Positions 54,066 through 64,000 of a stretch of DNA of 64,000 bases are shown piece by piece. This DNA is from Sophora flavescens (taxonomy: Eukaryota; Streptophyta; Magnoliopsida; Fabales; Fabaceae), in assembly GCA_030762895.1 (NCBI GenBank), contig CM061070.1, forward strand, positions 52,905,557 through 52,969,556, written 5' to 3'. The stretch's first letter is position 1. Each line of letters opens with the position of its first letter. The notes under the pieces were generated by a model, which did no database searches, was not told the origin of the DNA, and saw only the letters and a program-made list of their open reading frames with translations. The translations under genes were made by a program, and so were the position numbers.

Positions 54066-55514
54066 TTATCTATTTTTGTACCCATCATGAGTAACTCTTC
54101 TATCAAATTGCCATGGACGCCCAAGAAGTAAATGTCCAGCATGCATAGGAGCCACATCACAAAGAACTTCATCCTTGTAATTCCCAATAGAAAATGAAAT
54201 TAACACTTGCTTAGTCACCTTTATGTCTCCACAATCATTCAACCACTGGAGTCTATATGGATTTGGATGCTTTAAAGTGGGCAAACTCAGTTTCTCAACC
54301 AACAAGGCACTAGCAACATTTGTGCAACTACCACTATCAATGATTAAACTGCATACCTTATTATTGACATGGCATCTTGTATGAAAGATATGCTCACGCT
54401 GCTCATCATCACCATTTACTTTAGGTTGCATGTTAAGAGCACGCCTAGTAACAAGTACATCTCCATTTACAGGTTCAGCAACCTCAACATCACTACAATC
54501 CTCCAAAGATGGCATATCATCATCACTTGAGCTCACACTCTCTATATCTCCATGGTCCAACAGTATCATGGCTCTTTTAGTTGGGCATTGAGAAGCAATA
54601 TGCCCAATTCCTTGACACCTGTAACATTTGACATTACGAGATCTAGAAGATGAATTAGTCTCCATTTTACCTTTGGGTACAACAATTGAATTGTTGGCCT
54701 TTGCATCTTCTTTTGTCTTTGGCACCGATTTGTTGTTTTGCCAATTTGATTTCCATGAAGAATTAGAAGGAAATTTGGAAGTGCTCTTAGCTTTTAGTTG
54801 CCTTTCCACTTGAATAGCTTTGTGCAGCAAATCCTCCATCTCCACATAATGTTGTAATTCTACCACATCAGCTATCTCCTTCTTTAATCCTCCAATGAAT
54901 CTAGCCATAGTTGCCTCTCGGTCTTCTTCAACATTTGCTCTAATCATGGCTATTTCCATCTCCTTGTAGTAATCTTCCACACTCATAGAACCTTGAGTTA
55001 GGCTTTGCAATCTCCGGTACAAGTCCCTATGGTAGTGGCTAGGGACAAATCTTTTCCTCATGGCAGCCTTCATCTCTTCCCATGTACGAATAGGCCTCTC
55101 CCCATTTCTCCGCCTACTAATAACAAATTGATCCCACCAAATACTAGCATAATCGGTGAACTCAACAACTGCTAGTTTAATCTTCTTCTCCTCCGAATAA
55201 TTGTGACAGTCAAACACATGTTCAACCTTTCTCTCCCACTCCAAGTAAAATTCAGGATCATTCTTCCCTTGAAATGAAGGAATTGTCATCTTAATACTTC
55301 CCAAATTTGTGTCTCTTGTTTCACCTCTTCTCCACCTATTAACTCTCCTACTCGAATGCTCCTTTTCCTCTTCTTCAGAACTGGATTGTGGCGGTGTTCT
55401 AGAACTGGATGCATGTTGTAGATTGTCTAATCTTGTGTTTAGAGCTCGGAATTGTTCTTGAACAGCCTTCACAAACAACCTAAGATCAAACTCTCCTTCT
55501 TGTCCTCCACTCAT
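54066..55514 (-). CDS. gag-protease ORF, family A copy 3 (482 aa, longest of the family)
   Basis: Best-preserved gag of the family. It starts MSGGQEGEFDLRLFVKAVQE at 55514. A Ser/Glu-rich hinge follows, then the gag domain (YLEWERKVEHVFDCHNYSEE, IWWDQFVISRRRNG, SVEDYYKEME), the zinc knuckle CYRCQGIGHIASQC (about 54583-54624), the acidic S-S-S-D-D-D-M-P-S-L-E-D linker and the protease L-I-I-D-S-G-S-C-T-N-V-A-S with an intact D-S-G. A TAC-to-TAA change ends it after G-Y-K-N-R, before the protease C-terminus; copy 1 has Tyr there. It would encode gag and most of protease, but nothing suggests expression. Confidence 0.85.
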   Translation of the reverse strand: MSGGQEGEFDLRLFVKAVQEQFRALNTRLDNLQHASSSRTPPQSSSEEEEKEHSSRRVNRWRRGETRDTNLGSIKMTIPSFQGKNDPEFYLEWERKVEHVFDCHNYSEEKKIKLAVVEFTDYASIWWDQFVISRRRNGERPIRTWEEMKAAMRKRFVPSHYHRDLYRRLQSLTQGSMSVEDYYKEMEIAMIRANVEEDREATMARFIGGLKKEIADVVELQHYVEMEDLLHKAIQVERQLKAKSTSKFPSNSSWKSNWQNNKSVPKTKEDAKANNSIVVPKGKMETNSSSRSRNVKCYRCQGIGHIASQCPTKRAMILLDHGDIESVSSSDDDMPSLEDCSDVEVAEPVNGDVLVTRRALNMQPKVNGDDEQREHIFHTRCHVNNKVCSLIIDSGSCTNVASALLVEKLSLPTLKHPNPYRLQWLNDCGDIKVTKQVLISFSIGNYKDEVLCDVAPMHAGHLLLGRPWQFDRRVTHDGYKNR

Positions 55515-56090
55515 GATAAAAATGCAGCAAAATTTATGTTAGAAGTGATAAGAAATGAATAATAATCCAACACTAGGGAAATCCTCACACAAACACTCTC
55601 TTATGTGTTTCACACTTTTGGCTTTTTCCCTCTGATGTTCTCACCACTCTTGCCTTTTACCACTCAGCTTTTACCTTATGAGTTCTTAAGTAAGAACCTT
55701 TGGATGGTTCTACACAACAAGAAACAGCAAGGAATTGATGATAACTTTGGTGAACGAAAAACTACAAGGAACAACTGAATAGAAACAAGGAATTCAAGAA
55801 AAGTATTGTAATGAGGACAAGATCAATGAAGGAATTATAGAATAACCAAGAAATAATCCAAAGAAACTCATCTTTTTTTCACTTTTGTTTGCAAATTCTT
55901 CTTTTTCTTTCAATCTGGAATTCCTTCTTTTTCTTTTTCTTTTTTGCACGAATTTTTTTTTAAAAGCAGAACAGAAACAAACAAAGGAAGATGACGTAGA
56001 ATAAAGAGAGAAACAACAGCGGAATTTTTTTTTTTTGAAAACAAAGGATAGATAACACCTGATTTCAAGAGTCGAAGATCTGATGCCAAA
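55515..56090 (-). other. Leader and PBS of gypsy family A copy 3
   Basis: Corresponds to 13087-13699 of copy 2, differing mostly in T/A-run lengths. On the - strand the LTR end CTATCA is followed by TT and TGGCATCAGA, the tRNA-iMet-like primer site. No gene. Confidence 0.75.
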
Positions 56091-56567
56091 TGATAGGAGA
56101 TCACTTAGGACCGTCTTGAAAACAGGAAAAGAACACAAGGAACTTGACCCTAACCGCGACCTACCGGTAGAACCAGAGTTATCAAAGAAGCGTGACCCTG
56201 ACCGCGACCTGCCGGTAGAACCAACACTATAAAGTTCTTTACCCAAGAACAAAGGGAAAAGCTCTCACAATAGAGAAACTCTCAAATTTCATTAATCATC
56301 AAAGTCTGAATTGTGTAGTACAAGAGTTCCCTATTTATAGCCTAACTAGGAAATACAAGAAATAAATTCCCACTACCATACATTTACCAAGTTGGAGCAA
56401 AGTGACCCAATTTGGAGCAGCCTCTAATGCATGTTCGTCTTCCTTCTCTTTGATCATTATGATTAGGCCTTGTAAAGCTTGCTTCATCCACTTAGTCTTG
56501 GACCTAGTCATAGGACCTCCAATTCCATGCAAAGGATCATTAGATGGGCTGGCTGCATCTCTATCAT
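56091..56567 (-). repeat. Truncated 5' LTR of family A copy 3
   Basis: On the + strand it starts TGATAGGAGATCAC and ends GCATCTCTATCAT, losing the last ~18 bp (TTTCTTGGTTTGCATCA) to the satellite. About 312 bp present in copy 2 (13998-14310) are missing at 56386, with ACCA at the junction. The TATA box CCTATAAATAGGG is intact on the - strand (about 56328-56345). Confidence 0.85.
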
Positions 56568-59500
56568 TGGGTTCGCCATAGGATTATGGAAAGTGGGTCA
56601 AGGGTTAACCAAGGGATCATGGCCTGAGGGTCATGGTTTAACCATGGGTTCAAGGCATGAGGATCATGGGTTAACCATGGGATCATGGCATGAGGATCAT
56701 GGTTTAACCATGGGATGAAGGCAAGTGGGTCATGGGTTAGCCATGGGATCATGGCAAGTCGGTCATTGGTTAACCATGGGATCATGGCGGGAGGGTCATG
56801 GGTTAACCATGGAAAGCCGGTCTTGGGTTTACCAAGTGTTTATGGAATGAGGGTCATGGTTTAACAATTGGATCATGGAAAGGGGGTCATGGGTTAACCA
56901 TGGGATAATCGCAAGTGGGTCATGGGTTAACCATGGGATGATGGCATGAGGATAATGAGTTAACCATCGGATCACGGTGTGAGGGTCATAGGTTAACCAT
57001 GGGATCATGGCGTGAGGATCATGGGTTAACCATGAGATCACGGTGTGAAGGTCATGGGTTAACCATGGGGCCATGGCAAATGGGTCATGGGTTAAACATG
57101 AGATCATTGCAAGTGGATCATGGGTTAAGCATGGGATTATGGCAAGAGGGTCATTGGTTAACAGTGGGATCAAGGCGTGAGGGTCATCGGATAAACATGG
57201 GATCATGGCGTAAGGGTCGTGGGTTAACCATGGGATCAAGGCGTGAAAGTCATGGGTTAACCATGGGATCATGGCAAGTGGGTCATCCGATAACCATGGG
57301 ATCATGGCAAGCAGGTCATTGGTTAACCATTGGGTCATAGTGGGAGGGTCATGGATTAACCATGGGATCTTGGCATGAGGGTCATGGGTTAACTATGTGA
57401 TCATGGCGCGAGGGTCAAAGGTTAACCATTGCATCATGGCAAGGGGGTCATGGGTTAACTATTGCATCTTGGCAAGTGGGTCATGGGTTAACCATGGGAT
57501 CATGGCAATGAGGTCAAGGGTTAACCATTGGATCATGGCAAGTGGGTCAAAGGTTAGCCATAGGATCATGGTGTCAATATCATGGGTTAACCATGTGAAC
57601 ATTAAGTAAGGGTCAATGGTTAACCAAGGGATCAAGGCGTCAGGGTCACGGGTTAATCATGGGGCCATGGCAAAAGGGTCATGAGTTAACCTTGGGATCA
57701 TAGCAAGTGGGTCATGGGTTACCCATTGGATCATGGCAAGAGGGTCATGTGTTAACAATAGGATCAAGGTACGAGGGTCATAGGTTAACCATGGGATCAT
57801 GGCGTGAAGGCCATGGGTTAACCATGGGGTCATGGTGTGGGGGTCATGTGTTAACCTTGGGGTCATGGCAGGAGGGTCATGGGATACACATGGGATCATT
57901 ATAAGTGGGTCATGGGTTAACCATGCGATCATGGTGTGAGTATCATAGGTTAACTATGTGATCTTGGAGTGAGGGTCATGGGTTAACCATGAGATCGTGG
58001 TGTGAGGGTCGTGGGTTAACCAAGGGGTCATGGCAAGAAGGTCATGGGTTAACCATGGGATCATGGAAAGAGGGTCATTGGTTAACCAAGGGATCATGGC
58101 ATGAGGGTCATGGATTAACGATGGGATCATGGTGTGAGGGTCATGGGTTTACCACGTGTTTATGGAGTGAGGGTCATGGGTTAACAATTGGATCATGGCA
58201 TGGGGGTCATGGGTTAACCATGGGATATTGGCAAGTGGGTCATGGGTTAACCATGGGATCAAGGCATGAGGATCAAGGGTTAACCATGGGATCATGGTGT
58301 GAGGATCATGGGTTAACCATGGGGCCATGGCAAAAGGGTCATGGGTTAACCATGATATCATTGCAAGTGCATCATGGGTTAACCATGGGATTATGGCAAG
58401 AGGGTCACGGGTTAACCGTGGGATCAAGGTGTGAGGGTCATCGGATAACCATGGGATCATGGCATGAGGGTCATGGGTTAACCATGGGATCATGGTGTGA
58501 ATATCATGGGTTAACCATGGGATTATGGCAGGTCAGTCATCCGTTAACCGTGGGTTCATAGCAGGTGGGTCATTGGTTAACCATGGGGTCACAGGGGGGG
58601 TCCTGGATTAAACATGGGATCCTGGCGTGAGGGTCATGGGTTAACCATGTGATCATGGCGTGAGGGTCATGGGTTAACCATTGCATCATGGCAAGGGGGT
58701 CATGGGTTAACTATTGCATCTTGGCAAGTGTGTCAAGGGTTAACCATGGGATCATGGCGTGAGGGTCATGGGCTAAACATGGGATCATGGCAAGTGGGTC
58801 ATGGATTAACCATGGGGTTATGGGCTAACCATCGGATCATGGCAAGGGGGTCAAGGTTTAGCCATGGGATCATGGTGTGAGTATCATGGGTTAACTATGT
58901 GAACATGGAGTGAAGGTCATGGGTTAACATTGGGATATTGGTGTGAGGGTCATGGATTAACCTAGGGATCATGGTGTGAGGGACACGGGTTAACCATGGG
59001 GCCATGGCGAAAGGGTCATGGGTTAACCATCGGATCAAGGCAAGTGGGTCATGGGTTAACCTTGTGATCATGGCAAGTGGGACATGGGTTAACCATGTCA
59101 TCATGGAGTGGGGTCATGGGTTAACCATGATATTGTGGCGTGCGTGTCATGGGTTAAACATAGGGTCATGGGAAGAAGGTCATGGGTTAACTATTGCATC
59201 TTGGCAAGCGGGTCATGGGTTAAATATTGCATCTTGGCAAATAGGTCATGGGTTAACCATGGGATCCTGACAAGGAGGTCAAGGGTTAACCATTGGATCA
59301 TAGCAAGTGGGTCAAGGGTTAGCCATGGGATCATGTTGTCAGTATCATGAGTTAACCATGTGAACATGGAGAGAAGGTCAAAGGTTAACCAAGGGATCTC
59401 ATGGCGTGAGGGTCACGGGTTAACCTAAGGATCATGGTGTAAGGGTCACGGGTTAACCATGGGGCCATGGAAAAAGGGTCATGCGTTAACCATGGGATCA

Positions 59501-62500
59501 TAGAAAGTGCGTCATAGGTTACCCATTGGAATATGGCAAGAGTGTCGTGCGTTAACAATAGGATCAAGTCATTAGGGTCATGGGTTAACCATGGGATCAT
59601 GGCGTGGGGGCCAAGGGTTAACCATGGGGTCATGTCGGGAGGGTCATGTGTTAACCATGGGAGATTGGCGTGAGGGTCATAGGTTAACCATGTGATCAAG
59701 GCGTGATTATCATGGTTTAACCATTGGATAATGGCAAGGAGGTCACCGGTTACCTATAGGATCTTGGCAAGTGGGTCATAGGGTAACCATGGGATCACGG
59801 CGTGAGGGTCATGGGTTAACCATGGGATCATGGTGTGAGGGTCATGGGTTAACCTTGGGGACATGGCAAGAGGGTCATGGGATAAACATGGGATCATTGC
59901 AAGTGGGTCATGGGTTAACCATGGGATCATGGCATGAGGGTCATGGATTAACCATGGGTTCAAGGCGTGAGGATCATGGGTTAACCATGGGATCATGGCG
60001 TGAGGGTCATGGGTTAACCATGGGATGAAGGTAAGTGGGTCATGGGTTAACCAAGGGATAATGGCAAGTCGAGCATTGGTTAACCATGGGGTCATGGCGG
60101 GAGGGTCATGTGTTAACCATGGGATCATGGTGTGAGGGTCATGGGTTTACCATGTGTTTATGGAGTGAGGGTCATGGGTTAACAATTGGATCATGGCAAG
60201 GGGGTCATGGGTTAACCATGGGATATTGGCAAGTGGGTCATAGGTTAACCATGGGATCATGGCGTGAGGATCATGGGTTAACCATGGGATCGCGGTGTGA
60301 GGGTCATGGGTTAACCATGAGGCAATGGAAAAGGGTAAAGGGTTAACCATTAGATCATTGCAGGTGGATCTTGGGTTAACCATGGGATTATGGCAAGAGG
60401 GTCATTGGTTAACAATGGGATCAGGGCTTGAGGGTCATCAGATAACCATTGGATCATGGCATGAGGGTCATGGGTTAACAATGGGGTCATGGCGTGAAGG
60501 TCGTGGGTTAACCATGGTATCATGGCAAGTGGGTCATCCGTTAACCATTGGATCATGGCAAGTGGGTCATTGGTTAACCATGGGGTCACATCTGGAGGGT
60601 CATGGACTAGTCATGGGATCATGGCTTGAGGGTCATGGGTTAACCATGTGATCATGGCGTAAGGGTCATGGGTTAAAAAATTGCATCATGGCAAGGGTGT
60701 CATGGGTTAACTATTGCATCTTGGCAAGTGGGTCATGGGTTAACCATGGGATCATGGTGTGTGGGTCATGGGATAACCATGGGATCATGGCAAGTGGGTC
60801 ATGGGTGTTTGGGGTTATGGGCTAACCTTGGGATCACGGCAAGTGGGTCAAGGCTAGCGATGGGATCATGGTGTGAGTATCATGGGTTAACTATGTCAAC
60901 ATGGAGTGAGGGTCATGGCTTAACCATAGGATCATGGCGTGAGGGCCATGGGTTAACAAGGGATCATGGTGTGAGGGTCACGGGTTAACCATGGGGCCAG
61001 GGCAAAAGGGTCATGGGTTAACCGTCGGATCATGGCAACTGGGTCATGGTTTAAACATGGGATTAAAGCAAGAGGGTCATGTGTTAATAATAGGATCAAG
61101 GCGTGAGGGTCATTGGTTAACCATGGGACAAGGCGTGAGGGTCATAGGTTACCTATGGGGTCATGGCGGGAGGGTCATGTGTTAACCTTGGGAGCAAGGG
61201 GTGAGGGTCATCGGTTAACCTTGTGATCATGGCGTGAGTGTCATGGGTTAACCATTGGATCATGGCAAGGAGGTCACGGGTTACCCATGGGATCTTAGCA
61301 ATTGGGTTATAGGTAACCCTGGGATCATGGCATGAGGGTCATGGGTTAACCATGGGATCAATGTGTGAGGGTCATGGGTTAACCATGGGGTCATGGCAAG
61401 AGGGTCATGGGCTAAACATGGGATCATGGCAAGTGGGTCTTGGGTTAACCATGGGATCATGGCAAGTAGGTCAAGGGTTAACCATCGGATTATGATAAGA
61501 GAGTCATGTGTTAACAGTAGGTAGGATCAAGGCGTGATGGTCATGGGTTAACCATGGGATCATGGCATGAGGGTCATGGGTTAACCATGGGGTCATGGCG
61601 GGAGGGTCATGTGTTAACCATGGGAGCATGGCGTGAGGGTCATGGGTTAACCATGTGATCATGGCTTGAGGGTCATGGGTTAACCATGGGATCTTGGAGT
61701 GAGGGTTATCGGTTAACCATGGGGTCGTGGCAAGAGGGTCATGGGCTAAACTTGGGAACATAGCAATTTGGTCATTGGTTAACCATGGGGTCATGGCGGG
61801 AGGTTCATTGGTTAACCATGGGGTCATGGCGTGAGGGTCATAGGTTAACCATTGGATCATGGTGTGAGGGTCATGGGTGAACCATGGGTCATAGGTTAAC
61901 CATGGGAACATGACAAGTGGGTCTTGGGTTAACCATGGGATCATGGCAAGTGAGTCACGGATTGACCATGGGATCATGGCATGTGGCTCATGGGTTACCC
62001 ATTGGATCATAGCAAGGAGGTCACGGGTTACCCTTGGGATGTTGGCAAGTGGATTGTAGGTAAAAATTGGGATCATGGCGTGAGGGTCATGGGTTAACTA
62101 TGTGATCATGGTGTGAGGGTCATGGGTAAACCATGGGGTCATGGCAAGAGGGTCATGGGATAAAAATGGGATTATGGCAAGAAGGTCATGGGTTAACCAT
62201 GGGATTATGGCAAGTGAGTCATGGATTAACCATGTGATCATGGCATGAGGGTCTTGACTTAACCATGGGTTCATGGCGTGAGGATCGTGGGTAAATCATG
62301 GGATCATGGCAAGAGGTCATTGGTTAACCCTGGGATCATAGCGTGAGGGTCATGGGTTAACCATGGGATCATGGTGTGAGGGTCATGGATTAACCAAGGG
62401 GTCATGGCAAGAGGGTCATGGGCTAAACATGGGATCATGGCAATTGTGTCATGGGTTAACCATGGGATCATGGTGTGAGTATCATGGGTTAACCATGTGA

Positions 62501-64000
62501 TCATGGTATGAGTGTCATGGGTTAACCAAGGGATCATGGCATGAGAGTCATGGGTTAACCAAGGGATCATGGCGTGAGGGTCATGGGTTAACCATGGGGT
62601 CATGGCGTGAGGATCATGTGTTAACCATGGGAGCATGGCGTGAGGGTCATGGGATAACCATGTGGTCATGGCGTGAGGGTCATGGGTTAACCATGGGATC
62701 TTGGTGTGAGGGTCATGGGTTAACCATGGGGTCGTGGCAAAAGGGTCATGGGCTAAACTTGGGAACATGGCAAGTCGGTCAATGGTTAACTTTGGGGTCA
62801 TGGCGGGAGGGTCATTGGTTAACCATGGAGTCATGGAGGGTCATAGGTTAACCATGGGATCATGGTGTGAGGGTCATGGGTGAACCATGGGCCATGGCAA
62901 GAGGGTCATGGGTTAACCATGAGATTATGGCTAGAGGGTCACGGGATAAACATATCATGGCAAGAGGGTCATGGGTTAACCATGGGATCATGGCAAGTGA
63001 GTCACGGATTGACCATGGGATCCTGGCATGAGGGTCATGGGTTACCCACTGGATCATGGCAATGAGGCCACGGGTTACCCATGGGATCTTGGCAAGTGGG
63101 TTGTAGATAATCATGGGACCATGGCGTGAGGGTCATTGGTTAGCTATGTGGTCATGGTGTGAGGGTCATGGGTAAACCATGGGGTCATGGCAAGAGGGTC
63201 ATGGGATAAAAATGGGATCATGGTAAGAGGGTCATGGGTTAACCATGGGATCATGGCAAGTGAGTCATGGATTAACCATGGGATCATGGCATGAGGGTCA
63301 TGGGTTAACCATGGGTTCATGGCATGAGGATTATGGGTTAATCATGGGATCATGGCAAGAGGTCATTGGTTAACCAATGGATCATGGCGTGAGGGTCATG
63401 GGTTAACCATGGGATCCTGGCAAGTGGGATATGGGTTAACCATGGGATTAGGGCAAGAGGGTCATGCGTTAACAATAGCATCATGGCGTGAGGGTAATCG
63501 GTTAACCATGGGATCATGGCGTGAGGGTCAAGGCGGGAGGGTCATGTGTTAACCATGAGAGCATGGCATGAGGTACATGGGTTAACCATGTGATCATGGC
63601 GTGAGTGTCATGGGTTAACCATTGGATCATGGCAAGGAGGTCACGGGTTAACAATGGGATCTTGGCAAGTGGGTCATGGGGAAACAATGGGATCATGGCG
63701 TGAGAGTCATTGGTTAACCATGGGATCGTGGTCTAAGGGTCATGGGTTAACCAGAGGGTCATGGCAAAAGGGTCATGGGCAAAACATGGGATCATGGCAA
63801 GTGAGTCATGGGTTAACCATGGGATCTTGGCGTGAGGGTCATGTGTTAACCTTGGGATCATGGTGTGAGGGTCATGGGTTAACCAAGGGATAATGGCGTG
63901 TGGGTCATGGGTTAACCAAGGGGACATGGCAAGAGGGTCATGGGTTAACAATGGTATCATGGCAAGATGGCCAAGGGTTAACCTTGGGATCATGGCATGA
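56568..64000. repeat. 33-bp satellite, block 3 (continues past the window)
   Basis: About 225 units, same unit and orientation as blocks 1 and 2. It contains three copies of the higher-order segment (near 57110, 58350 and 60350) and recurrent GTGTGAGTATCATGGG units (near 57941, 58874, 60869 and 62473). No other element interrupts it. Apparent ORFs on both strands follow from the 33-bp period. Confidence 0.95.

Larger units (their letters stand above)
53062..56567 (-). mobile_element. Ty3/gypsy retrotransposon, family A copy 3, 5' part
   Basis: On the - strand: truncated 5' LTR (56567-56091), leader, gag-protease, RT up to 53062. It continues at 34705-34268 beyond the composite. Satellite bounds the element on both sides. 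It has neither 3' LTR nor integrase, so both ends were lost after insertion. Confidence 0.92.

Noticed and set aside
25011..64000. Telomeric or interstitial telomere repeat
   Set aside because: The unit contains GGTTAACC and no TTTAGGG tandem.

Overview
The window looks like intergenic heterochromatin from a flowering plant. Everything recognisable is LTR retrotransposon, retrotransposon debris or satellite DNA. I see no host protein-coding gene, rRNA, tRNA or CRISPR array. The plant assignment rests on Ty1/copia and Ty3/gypsy polyproteins of plant type, primer binding sites for plant tRNA-iMet and tRNA-Asp, and deep nesting of elements. A dicot is plausible, but species and family cannot be read from the sequence.

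Layout. 1-1884: broken gag-pro-RT of a Ty3/gypsy element (family A, copy 1, + strand), cut at 1884. 1885-5000: a different LTR element with a 1.25-kb LTR, an 18-nt tRNA-Asp primer binding site of Athila type and an unrecognised 376-aa ORF. 5001-5500: assembly gap of exactly 500 N. 5501-11123: Ty1/copia element on the + strand (copia 1), whose 5' end is lost in the gap. Its 3' LTR ends inside family A copy 2 (11124-14504, - strand). 14505-14904 is a fragment of a related LTR in the opposite orientation. 14917-24383 is a family B LTR (- strand) split by a full-length copia (copia 2, 15793-24252, - strand) with a perfect 5-bp target duplication. 24384-25010 is a family A LTR fragment.

25011-34267 and 56568-64000 are a 33-bp tandem satellite, about 14.6 kb in the window, with higher-order structure. 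It is interrupted at 30752-32790 by a decayed short LTR element (family C). Between the satellite blocks lies family A copy 3 (- strand, 34268-34705 plus 53062-56567). A composite of 18,356 bp (34706-53061) is inserted in its reverse transcriptase with a CAAAA target duplication on both sides. The composite contains a family B 5' LTR, a gag-deleted gypsy element with nearly complete pol (carrying its own solo-LTR insertion), and a tandem array in which LTRs of about 1.06 kb alternate with six internal regions of about 0.73 kb (period about 1.79 kb).

The coding regions are polyprotein domains (gag, protease, reverse transcriptase, RNase H, integrase) of elements that would make virus-like particles and integrate cDNA. 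Nearly all carry frameshifts, stops or lost active-site residues, so none looks autonomous. The most unusual structures are the LTR/internal tandem array, the target-duplication-bounded composite whose terminal LTRs do not match, and the 33-bp satellite with its repeated dyads.
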